Source of the DNA: Telluria sp042683405
GTDB taxonomy: Bacteria > Pseudomonadota > Gammaproteobacteria > Burkholderiales > Burkholderiaceae_D
NCBI RefSeq assembly: GCF_042683405.1
Contig: NZ_JBHUJS010000002.1
Location: 620,001 to 684,000, forward strand
Length of the DNA stretch: 64,000 nt
Direction of reading: 5' to 3'
In this document: positions 24,826 to 31,422 of the stretch, in pieces
Layout: each line of letters starts with the position of its first letter
How positions within the stretch are numbered: the stretch's first letter is position 1
The notes under the pieces: model-generated
Databases searched by the model: none
What the model saw: only the letters and a program-made list of their open reading frames with translations
What the model was told of the DNA's origin: nothing
Program-made: the position numbers and the translations under genes

Positions 24826-25173
24826 TCAGGGATTTGCCTCACCCGGCAGGGGCAGCAGGCAGGCGTCCACCACTTGCAGGTCGTTGTCCTTGGCGAAGTT
24901 GACGACAAAGTGGTAGGCGAGCGGCTCGACGTCGCGCAGCGCCGCGTTGACGACGACGGCCTTGGTGCCGTTCAGCACGGTTGGGCGCACGTAGGCGGAA
25001 TACTTGAGGTGGGAATTGCGGCCGCCCTTCGCCCCTTCCGGCTGGAAGCAGGACATCACGCCGCACAGGCGCTCGGCCCAGTCGCTCGGGCGGAACTGCC
25101 TGCCATTGCTGGTAAGGCCAAGAATGAAGAACTCGTTGGCGGGTTCTTTCTTGATGTCGGCTTGCTCGGCCAT
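24826..25173 (-). CDS. DUF3579 domain-containing protein
   Basis: 115 aa: EFFILGLTSNGRQFRPSDWAERLCGVMSCFQ... is the DUF3579 pattern found almost only in Betaproteobacteria. The function is unknown. Cytosolic, no signal. A -10 TATAAT (25217-25212) lies about 40 bp upstream of the ATG, with a poor -35. Monocistronic. Confidence 0.88.
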   Translation of the reverse strand: MAEQADIKKEPANEFFILGLTSNGRQFRPSDWAERLCGVMSCFQPEGAKGGRNSHLKYSAYVRPTVLNGTKAVVVNAALRDVEPLAYHFVVNFAKDNDLQVVDACLLPLPGEANP

Positions 25174-25211
25174 AAAAGGACAATGCAGAGGAACGGGAAA
25201 GGGGTGCGGGT

Positions 25212-25217
25212 ATTATA
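25212..25217 (-). promoter_or_regulatory. -10 element for the DUF3579 gene
   Basis: A perfect TATAAT on the minus strand, 39 bp before the start codon. No convincing -35 is seen at 16-18 bp, so an activator or extended element may be needed. Confidence 0.45.
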
Positions 25218-25256
25218 TCTTATAGAAGAGTTGAGCACCGATAAAAAGCTGCACTG

Positions 25257-25282
25257 CCGTCATCCCGGCACTGGGATGACGG
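25257..25282 (-). terminator. terminator-like dyad after the CbiB-like gene
   Basis: CCGTCATCCC-GGCACT-GGGATGACGG, a perfect 10-bp stem 16 bp past the stop. On the minus strand a T5 run follows after a few bases. Also a member of the CGTCATCCC hairpin family. Confidence 0.6.
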
Positions 25283-25297
25283 TAGTGGAAGGCAGGA

Positions 25298-26260
25298 TTA
25301 TGCGCCGAACCAGGCAGCGCCGGACAGCAGCAGCAGGAGCATCATCCACAGCAGCAAGGCGCGCCACACCAGGCCCACCGTGCTTTGCAGCGAACGCACG
25401 TTCGGCTCCTCGCCCGGCAGCACGTCGGTGTCGGCTTCGGAGATGTCCACGGTGGCGGCGTCGGCCGGCAGCGGACGCGCCGCGTTCTCGTTGGGCGTGC
25501 CCAGGCGCACGCCCATGGCGCCGCCGCCGGACGCCATCAGGATGCCGACCGATTCGCTCGACCAGCGGCGTGCGAAGTTACGCCAAGCGTAGATCGCGTC
25601 CTCGAAGTTGCCCACGACGGCAAACGCCACCGCGGTCAGGCGCACCGGGATCCAGTCCAGCCAGTAGAAGGCCTTGGCCGCGAACTGGCCGAACGCCTCG
25701 TTGCGCATGTGTTCCGGTTCGTTCCAGGCGCGCGCCAGGTATTCCGACACACGGTACAGCACGGCCGCGGCAGGCCCGAGCGGCATCAGGAACCAGAAGA
25801 ACACGCCGAACACGTTGCGGTGCGTGGTAATCAGGGCCTTCTCCACGGCGATGCGCGCGATCTCGCTGGTTTCCATGCCGACCGTGTCGGTTTTGGTCCA
25901 TTCCGCGAGCAGCGAGCGCGCGGTGTTCTCATCGCCGGCGTTGAGCGCAATCTGGATCGAGGTGAAATAGTGGCTGTAGTGGCGGAAGCCCAGCGTCAGG
26001 TAGACCACCAGCACGTTCCACGCGAAGGCCGCGAAGATCAGGTCGTAGTGGATCATGACGGCGTAGATGATCCCGATCGGCAGCACCAGCACCGCCATCA
26101 TGGCGAACCACGCCATGCGGCCATACAGCGGGTCTCCGGCGTTGAACCACGCTTCCATGCGCGTCGCCAGGCGCTTGATCTCGGCATAGATGGCGTTGTC
26201 GGCCCGCAGGGGCTTCAACTGCTCGATCAGGAGCGCGCACAGAATCGAGAGAAAAGTCAT
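25298..26260 (-). CDS. CobD/CbiB (AmpE-like) family inner-membrane protein
   Basis: 320 aa. Starts MTFLSILCALLIEQLKPLRADN, has about four transmembrane helices (around residues 50-85, 155-180 and the C-terminal WRALLLWMMLLLLLSGAAW), and soluble loops between. CbiB proteins amidate adenosylcobyric acid; the related AmpE proteins sense or signal cell-wall stress. No other cobalamin gene is near, and Oxalobacteraceae carry this single copy beside unrelated genes, so the cobalamin role is doubtful and AmpE-like is the safer reading. Confidence 0.75.
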   Translation of the reverse strand: MTFLSILCALLIEQLKPLRADNAIYAEIKRLATRMEAWFNAGDPLYGRMAWFAMMAVLVLPIGIIYAVMIHYDLIFAAFAWNVLVVYLTLGFRHYSHYFTSIQIALNAGDENTARSLLAEWTKTDTVGMETSEIARIAVEKALITTHRNVFGVFFWFLMPLGPAAAVLYRVSEYLARAWNEPEHMRNEAFGQFAAKAFYWLDWIPVRLTAVAFAVVGNFEDAIYAWRNFARRWSSESVGILMASGGGAMGVRLGTPNENAARPLPADAATVDISEADTDVLPGEEPNVRSLQSTVGLVWRALLLWMMLLLLLSGAAWFGA

Positions 26261-26357
26261 TCAATATCCTTGTTGAAACGTAGACGCTACGATAGCAAAC
26301 TTACGCCCTTTTTAGAATGCTTAGTGCCGCCATCTCCATCCGGGGCCCCGGGCAGCA

Positions 26358-27017
26358 TCAGGCGCGCAGGAGGTGGAACAGGTTGCGCAGCATGCCGGCA
26401 GTCGCGCCCCACGTGAAATATGGCCCGAACGGGATCGCGTAGAAGCTGCGCGAACCGCCTTCGGGCAAGGGGAACGACATGCGCTGGTGGTTGGCGCCAT
26501 CCATCAGGAAGGACAGCGGCACTTCGAAGATCTCCGCCACTTCGTCCTCATCGGGCGTCACCTCGAACGGCGGCGTCACCAGCGCGACGACGGGCGTGAC
26601 GCAGTAGCCCGTGGCGGTCAGGTAGTCGGGCAGGACGCCGATCACTTCGATGTGCCGGCGGTGCAGCCCGATCTCCTCTTCCGTCTCGCGCAGGGCGGTC
26701 TCCACCGGCGAGTCGTCGAACGCTTCGGCGCGTCCGCCCGGGAAGCTGATCTGTCCGGGATGGTCGGTCAGGTGCGCGGTGCGCCTGGTGAGCAGCACGG
26801 TGATGCCGTCCGCGCGCTCGACCAGCGGCACCAGCACCGATGCGGGCGTCGGCACGGGCCGGGCGGAAAACTCCAGCTGCGGCTCCGGCTGCCAGCGCGG
26901 CGGATCGGCCAGGCGTGCGCGCAGCCATGCAGCGGTCAGCCGTCCGGCCGGCACGGCCGGCTCGCCGGCGATGCCGTCCACCGGTAGCTGCTGCGGATCG
27001 AACAGGGGTTTGGCCAC
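26358..27017 (-). CDS. Nudix hydrolase, CoA pyrophosphatase family
   Basis: 219 aa. The UPF0035/CoAse signature (HLTDHPGQISFPGGRAE) runs into the Nudix box, whose REUxEExGU part is intact (RETEEEIGL). Family members hydrolyse CoA or oxidised CoA to 4'-phosphopantetheine and 3',5'-ADP. A longer in-frame ORF overlaps the rplS terminator; the GTG at 27017 (VAKPLFDPQQ) avoids it and follows an AAGG. Directly downstream of rplS but separated by its terminator. Confidence 0.88.
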   Translation of the reverse strand: MAKPLFDPQQLPVDGIAGEPAVPAGRLTAAWLRARLADPPRWQPEPQLEFSARPVPTPASVLVPLVERADGITVLLTRRTAHLTDHPGQISFPGGRAEAFDDSPVETALRETEEEIGLHRRHIEVIGVLPDYLTATGYCVTPVVALVTPPFEVTPDEDEVAEIFEVPLSFLMDGANHQRMSFPLPEGGSRSFYAIPFGPYFTWGATAGMLRNLFHLLRA

Positions 27018-27040
27018 GGATACGCCTTGACTGGTAATGA

Positions 27041-27070
27041 AAAAAAGGGGCACCACAATGGGCGCCCCTT
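27041..27070 (-). terminator. terminator of the rpsP-rplS operon
   Basis: On the minus strand AAGGGGCGCC (27070-27061), loop CATTGT, GGTGCCCCTT (27054-27045), then T-run to 27041. One G-U pair; otherwise a 10-bp stem. Confidence 0.88.
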
Positions 27071-27092
27071 CTCCACGCAACTACTGCCGGAA

Positions 27093-27473
27093 TTACTCGG
27101 CGGTAGCAGCAGCGCGGCGGTTTGGCAGCTTCTCTTTGATGCGTGCCGATTTGCCCGAACGCTCGCGCAGGTAGTACAGCTTTGCACGACGTACGTCACC
27201 GCGACGCTTCACTTCGATCGAAGCGATCAGCGGGGAGTACAGCTGGAACGTACGCTCGACGCCTTCGCCGGACGAGATCTTACGAACGATGAAGTTCGAG
27301 TTCAGGCCACGGTTACGGCGGGCGATGACGACGCCTTCGTACGCCTGTGCACGCTTACGGGTGCCTTCGACGACGTTGACGTTGACGATCACGGTGTCGC
27401 CAGGTGCGAAGTCAGGAATCGACTTGCCCAGGCGAGCAATTTCTTCTTGCTCAAGTTGTTGGATCAGATCCAT
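27093..27473 (-). CDS. rplS: 50S ribosomal protein L19
   Basis: 126 aa, starts MDLIQQLEQEEIARLGKSIPDFAPGDTVIVNVNVVEGTRKRAQAYEGVVI, which is canonical L19. It lies at the 30S-50S interface near L3 and L14. Last gene of the rpsP-rimM-trmD-rplS operon. The C-terminal ~12 residues (LPNRRAAATAE) are a variable tail. A 106-bp gap before it holds an 11-bp inverted repeat (27510-27552). Confidence 0.98.
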   Translation of the reverse strand: MDLIQQLEQEEIARLGKSIPDFAPGDTVIVNVNVVEGTRKRAQAYEGVVIARRNRGLNSNFIVRKISSGEGVERTFQLYSPLIASIEVKRRGDVRRAKLYYLRERSGKSARIKEKLPNRRAAATAE

Positions 27474-27509
27474 TTTTTAGCTCCATTTGCCATCATGCCG
27501 GCGCTCTCC

Positions 27510-27552
27510 GCCGAAAAAGGCTTTACAAATCTTCCGATATACCTTTTTCGGC
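27510..27552 (-). promoter_or_regulatory. inverted repeat in the trmD-rplS spacer
   Basis: GCCGAAAAAGG (27510-27520) and CCTTTTTCGGC (27542-27552) form an 11-bp stem in mRNA around a 21-nt loop. It may be a processing site or leader that lets L19 be made at a different level from TrmD. Confidence 0.5.
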
Positions 27553-27579
27553 TGCCCGGTAGAGGATGGGGTGATACAT

Positions 27580-28350
27580 TTACTGCTTGGTTTCCTGGCT
27601 CGCCGCGAGGCTCGCCAAAAACTGTTCGTCCTTCTTGCCGAGCAAGCCCGCTTCGCGCGCCTTCACCAGCAAATCAGGTCGTTTCTTCGCGGTCGCCTCC
27701 AGCATTTTCTGGCGGCGCCATTTTTCAATCTCTGCGTGGTTCCCGCCCATCAGGACCGGCGGCACTTCCACGCCTTCGTACACTTCCGGCCGCGTGTAAT
27801 GCGGCGCATCGAGCAGGCCGTTGACAAAGCTGTCTTCGACCGCGGAGGCCTCGTCGCCCAGCACGCCAGGCAGCTGGCGCACCACCGCGTCCATCAGCGC
27901 CATCGCGGGCAGTTCGCCGCCCGACAGCACGAAGTCGCCGAGGCTGATCTCTTCGTCCACCACCCGGTCCAGCAGGCGCTGGTCCACCGCTTCGTAGCGG
28001 CCGCACAGCACCACCAGGCCCGGCTCTTCCTTCAGCTGCATCACGCGTTCGTGCGTCAGCGGCTTGCCTTGCGGGGACATGAACACCACGCGCGGCGATG
28101 GCAATCCCATGTCGACCTGGCGTTGCTTGGCTGCGGCGATGGTCGCTTCCAGCGGTTTCGCCAGCATCACCATGCCCGGTCCGCCGCCATACGGGCGGTC
28201 GTCCACGGTGCGGTGGCGGTCGGTGGTGAAATCGCGCGGATTCCAGATCGACAGCCCCCAGCGCTGCTGCTCGAACGCACGGCGGGTCACGCCCGACTGC
28301 GTCAACGCGGCGAACATCTCCGGGAACAAGCTCACGACGTCAAATTGCAT
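27580..28350 (-). CDS. trmD: tRNA (guanine-37-N1)-methyltransferase
   Basis: 256 aa. SPOUT methyltransferase making m1G37 in tRNAs reading CNN codons and preventing +1 frameshifts. Motifs: MQFDVVSLFPEMF start, DDRPYGGGPGMVM, the trefoil knot region LCGRYEAVDQRLLD, and EISLGDFVLSGGELPAM. Length matches. Third gene of the rpsP operon, 18 bp after rimM. Confidence 0.98.
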   Translation of the reverse strand: MQFDVVSLFPEMFAALTQSGVTRRAFEQQRWGLSIWNPRDFTTDRHRTVDDRPYGGGPGMVMLAKPLEATIAAAKQRQVDMGLPSPRVVFMSPQGKPLTHERVMQLKEEPGLVVLCGRYEAVDQRLLDRVVDEEISLGDFVLSGGELPAMALMDAVVRQLPGVLGDEASAVEDSFVNGLLDAPHYTRPEVYEGVEVPPVLMGGNHAEIEKWRRQKMLEATAKKRPDLLVKAREAGLLGKKDEQFLASLAASQETKQ

Positions 28351-28368
28351 CGGGCTTACGCGTTCGCG

Positions 28369-28905
28369 TTAATAATCGAGTCCCCAGTCCACCGTGATCG
28401 TCTTGCCCGCGATATCGACGGTCTTGACGAACTGGTCCACAAACGGGATCAGGCGCTCTTCAGCGCCTTGTTCGACCGGTTGGACCCGCAGGATGGACTG
28501 CGCACCGTTATGCATCATGTCGTGCACCCGGCCGAGCTGTTCGCCCTGCAGGTTGACGGCATTCAGTCCGATCAGGTCGGACCAGTAATACTCATCCTCC
28601 GGCAATGCCGGGAATTTGCTGCGCGAGACAAACACGCCCGCGCCCTTGAGCGACTCGGCCACGTTGCGGTCGGACAGGCCGACCAGCGTCGTGACGATAT
28701 CGCCGCCATGCGGCTTGGCGGATCGTGCGGTCACGCTGTGAAGCGACGGCTTGTCCAGCCACCAGTCCTTCACGCTCAACAAGGCATCCGCGTCGTCCGA
28801 AAACGGCCTGACCCGGATTCCCCCGGTCACGCCGAATGCGCCAGACACGAAACCAACCTGTACCAGGTCGCCAGGGATCTCCCCGGTTGATGCCTTATCG
28901 GTCAA
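28369..28905 (-). CDS. rimM: 16S rRNA-processing protein RimM
   Basis: 178 aa. N-terminal RimM barrel (LVQVGFVSGAFGVTGGIRVRPFSDDADALLSV) and a C-terminal PRC barrel (EYYWSDLIGLNAVNLQGEQLGRVHDMMHNGAQSILRV). Binds S19 and helps 30S head maturation. Second gene of the operon, 18 bp after rpsP. Confidence 0.97.
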   Translation of the reverse strand: MTDKASTGEIPGDLVQVGFVSGAFGVTGGIRVRPFSDDADALLSVKDWWLDKPSLHSVTARSAKPHGGDIVTTLVGLSDRNVAESLKGAGVFVSRSKFPALPEDEYYWSDLIGLNAVNLQGEQLGRVHDMMHNGAQSILRVQPVEQGAEERLIPFVDQFVKTVDIAGKTITVDWGLDY

Positions 28906-28923
28906 GCTTACGCCTTGCTGAAA

Positions 28924-29172
28924 TTAAGCAGCAGGCTTTTGCTGGGCTACCAGGCGAGCGACGGTCGGCGACAGTTGTGCGCCAACGCCTTGCCAGTGAG
29001 CCAGACGGTCTGCAGCGATACGCAGCGGAGCTTCAGCACCGGAAGCCATCGGGTTGTAGAAGCCGATGCGCTCGATGAAGCGACCATCGCGACGGTTGCG
29101 CGAGTCGGTTGCGACGATGTTGAAGAATGGGCGCTTCTTTGCGCCTCCACGTGCCAGACGAATAACGACCAT
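28924..29172 (-). CDS. rpsP: 30S ribosomal protein S16
   Basis: 82 aa, MVVIRLARGGAKKRPFFNIVATDSRNRRDGRFIERIGFYNP is canonical S16, an assembly protein of the 30S body. First gene of the operon; a TATAAT-containing promoter lies about 40 bp upstream. Confidence 0.98.
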   Translation of the reverse strand: MVVIRLARGGAKKRPFFNIVATDSRNRRDGRFIERIGFYNPMASGAEAPLRIAADRLAHWQGVGAQLSPTVARLVAQQKPAA

Positions 29173-29211
29173 AATAATTCCAAAAAGTTAGCGAAGCGGA
29201 AAAAGCCGACT

Positions 29212-29241
29212 ATTATAACGCGATTGGCCGCACAGCAGCAA
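29212..29241 (-). promoter_or_regulatory. promoter of the rpsP-rimM-trmD-rplS operon
   Basis: Minus strand TTGCTG (29241-29236), 18 bp, TATAAT (29217-29212), 40 bp before the rpsP start. The transcript start would fall near 29205 with an AT-rich leader. Confidence 0.75.
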
Positions 29242-29312
29242 GCAATGCGTACAACAGTCGCGCCTTCGGGTCAATTGAGCATTATCGCGCACCCTGTCCG
29301 CTGCCGCAAGCC

Positions 29313-29342
29313 GGGGCTGTCCCCGCAGGGGACTGTCCCGTG
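29313..29342. repeat. GGGGCTGTCCCC and GGGGACTGTCCC palindromes
   Basis: Two adjacent copies (29313-29324, 29328-29339) of the dispersed GGGGAC-N-GTCCCC family. They begin the repeat-rich half of the 400-bp gap between rpsP and the TM2 gene. Confidence 0.7.
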
Positions 29343-29360
29343 ATCTTTTGCCAGCACATC

Positions 29361-29506
29361 GGAATCCTCTGATCAGCTCTAAGATCAGGGACGGTCCCCG
29401 ATGGGGGAATCCTCTGTTCAGCTTAAAGATCAGGGACGGTCCCCGATGGGGGAATCCTCTGATCAGCTTAAAGATCAGGGGACGGTCCCCGATGGGGACA
29501 GTCCCC
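29361..29506. repeat. three 45-bp direct repeats, each ending in a GGGACGGTCCCC palindrome
   Basis: Units start with GGAATCCTCTG at 29361, 29406 and 29451, so the period is exactly 45 bp; the third has one extra G. Each contains TGATCAGCT...AAGATCA and GGGACGGTCCCC. A further GGGGACAGTCCCC (29494-29506) closes the array. No unique spacers separate the units, so it is not CRISPR. Confidence 0.9.
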
Positions 29507-29574
29507 CTGTAAATGCTGCGGAAACGCGCGTTTTAGCGGATACTCCATCGTTTCCCGATCTCAACAGCACGACG

Positions 29575-29988
29575 ATGCCCGCTCACAAAAACAAAACCCT
29601 CGCCACCGCCCTCGCCCTGCTGCTCGGCGGCTTCGGCGCCCACCGCTTCTACCTGCGTCCCGGCCCGGACAAGCTGGGCCTGCTCCACCTGATGAGCGTG
29701 CCCCTGTGCGGCATCATCTACGGCATGGCGCCGGAGACGGACTGGTTCTTCAAGATCCTGCCGCTGCTGGTGTCCTATATCGCCGGTTTCATCGAAGGCT
29801 TCGTGATCGGCCTCAAGCCGGACGAGCAGTTCGATGCCCAGTACAACGCCGGCTCGGGCAAGCAGACGGAATCGCGCTGGTTCCTGGCCGTGGTTCTGGT
29901 GACCATGATGCTGACCGCCGGCACGCTTGCCATCGCCACGCTGGCCCGCCTGTTTGACCTGCTCTACACTGGCGGCGCATACGGCTGA
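29575..29988 (+). CDS. TM2 domain-containing membrane protein
   Basis: 137 aa. TM2 signature: KTLATALALLLGGFGAHRFYLRPGPDKLGLLHLM, with the GxHRFYL motif between two helices; a third helix near residue 110. TM2 proteins are small inner-membrane proteins of unknown role. The ATG at 29575 is chosen because the TM2 domain starts right after it. The frame stays open upstream through the 45-bp repeats to an ATG at 29401, so a longer form (195 aa) is possible; neither start has a clear ribosome-binding site. Confidence 0.75.
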   Translation: MPAHKNKTLATALALLLGGFGAHRFYLRPGPDKLGLLHLMSVPLCGIIYGMAPETDWFFKILPLLVSYIAGFIEGFVIGLKPDEQFDAQYNAGSGKQTESRWFLAVVLVTMMLTAGTLAIATLARLFDLLYTGGAYG

Positions 29989-30013
29989 ACTCGCTTCTTC
30001 ACGAAGGAACCAC

Positions 30014-31216
30014 ATGGACATCTACGGCACCGCAGGCGACGACCTGCTGGAACGGCTCGCTCCTCCCGGCATCCACATCGATGTCAGGCTGTGGGGCGGC
30101 GCGGGCAACGACACCATCCGGGTCAATCGCTCGACTGCCATTGGCGAAGCGGGCAACGACACGATCGTGAGCCTGGACGACCCCGCCGTCACCGGCGGCG
30201 GCATCGCGAGCGCGGCCTACTGGAATTCTCCGGCGGGCATCGTCGCGGACCTGGCCGCGGGCACGGTGCAGGATGGCTTCGGCACGGTCGATACGCTGCA
30301 AGGCATCCGCTCGGTGATGGATTCGGGGCACGGCGACCTCATCACCGGCAGCACGCGCGACGAGCAGTTCTGGCTCAGCGCCGGCAATGACACGGTCATC
30401 GGCGGCGGCGGCAACGACACGGTATTCCTGAATATGCGCTCCTCGGAGGCGACGACCTCCTTCCATCTCGCGACCGGCACGGTGACCATCACCAAGCACA
30501 CCGTGGCAGGCGACAACGGCACCGTCACCCTGAGCGGGATCTCCAGCATCCAGTTCTACAACGACTTCAGTACCGCGTCCCTCAGCGGCACCAGCGTCGC
30601 GGGCGACATAGTGTTCGCTGGCGGCAAGGGCAGCGACGTCGTCTTCAGCGGCGCCGGCAACGACATGATCAATGGCGGCGACAGCATCGACACCGTGGCC
30701 TACGCCGGCAACCGGGCCGGCTACACGGTGACCCGCGGCGAAACCGGCCTGCTGGTTGCGGGCGCCGAGGGCAGCGACACGCTGACCAACGTCGAGCGCC
30801 TGATGTTTGCCGACCGCAGCATCGCCTTCGACCTGGACGGCGCGGCCGGCCGGGCTTACCGCATGTACCAGGCCGTGTTCGACCGCGATCCCGATCTCGG
30901 GGGCATGGGCTTCTGGCTCAAGATGCTGGACAACGGCGTCTCGCTGACGGCGGTGGCGCAGGGCTTCGTCGATTCGGCGGAATTCGACGCGCTGTATGGC
31001 GCTTCGGCGACCAGTACGCAGATCGTCACGCGCCTGTACACGCATGTGTTCAACAGCGCGGCCGATACGGCCGGCATCGCGTTCTGGGCCGGGGAGCTGG
31101 ATGCGGGGCGCATGACGCTGGGCAGCCTCGTGCAGGGCCTGGCCGAATCGCAGGGGAATACGGTCGACCTGGTGGGCGTGACGCAGAACGGCGTGGATTT
31201 CGTTCCGTACGGGTAA
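30014..31216 (+). CDS. DUF4214 protein with RTX-like calcium-binding repeats (short paralogue)
   Basis: 400 aa, acidic, no signal peptide. N-terminal half has RTX-like GGxGxDxI/V nonapeptides (GGAGNDTIRV, GEAGNDTIV, GGGGNDTVF, SGAGNDMINGG), and the last ~120 residues form a DUF4214 helical domain (AYRMYQAVFDRDPD..GFWLKMLDNG). Such proteins are usually exported by type I secretion and occur as adhesin or S-layer-like proteins. It is a clear paralogue of the 812-aa protein at 33603, sharing both ends, but lacks its FG-GAP middle. GAAGGAAC lies before the ATG. Confidence 0.82.
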   Translation: MDIYGTAGDDLLERLAPPGIHIDVRLWGGAGNDTIRVNRSTAIGEAGNDTIVSLDDPAVTGGGIASAAYWNSPAGIVADLAAGTVQDGFGTVDTLQGIRSVMDSGHGDLITGSTRDEQFWLSAGNDTVIGGGGNDTVFLNMRSSEATTSFHLATGTVTITKHTVAGDNGTVTLSGISSIQFYNDFSTASLSGTSVAGDIVFAGGKGSDVVFSGAGNDMINGGDSIDTVAYAGNRAGYTVTRGETGLLVAGAEGSDTLTNVERLMFADRSIAFDLDGAAGRAYRMYQAVFDRDPDLGGMGFWLKMLDNGVSLTAVAQGFVDSAEFDALYGASATSTQIVTRLYTHVFNSAADTAGIAFWAGELDAGRMTLGSLVQGLAESQGNTVDLVGVTQNGVDFVPYG

Positions 31217-31243
31217 AGCTGCACGCCCGGCCTGGGCGGAAGG

Positions 31244-31287
31244 ATGGCGGAATCGGTCAAGATATGGCCGATTCCGCCATTTTTTTA
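31244..31287. repeat. 37-bp hairpin repeat, copy 1, with terminator-like T-run
   Basis: ATGGCGGAATCGG (31244-31256), 11-nt loop, CCGATTCCGCCAT (31268-31280), perfect 13-bp stem followed by T7. Acts as a plausible terminator of the DUF4214 gene. The same hairpin recurs at 31316 and 62757. Confidence 0.8.
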
Positions 31288-31315
31288 TGGGAGGACGCCG
31301 GGCGCCGGTTGCCGG

Positions 31316-31352
31316 GTGGCGGAATCGGTCATTTCATGGCCGATTCCGCCAT
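31316..31352. repeat. 37-bp hairpin repeat, copy 2
   Basis: TGGCGGAATCGG (31317-31328), 11-nt loop, CCGATTCCGCCA (31340-31351), 73 bp after copy 1 in the same orientation; stem arms identical, loop differs. Confidence 0.8.
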
Positions 31353-31370
31353 GTTTTGCACGAAAAAAAC

Positions 31371-31400
31371 CGGGGACGGTCCCTGGAGAACAGTCCCCGG
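31371..31400. repeat. GGGGACGGTCCC...ACAGTCCCC repeat
   Basis: CCGGGGACGGTCCC followed by ACAGTCCCCGG, a copy of the dispersed palindrome family in the convergent gap between the DUF4214 gene and the lipoprotein gene. Confidence 0.75.
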
Positions 31401-31422
31401 CGTTCCTGCGCGGCGTGGCGGA

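Noticed and set aside
29361..29506. CRISPR array
   Set aside because: Units are contiguous 45-bp tandem repeats with no unique spacers and no cas genes nearby.
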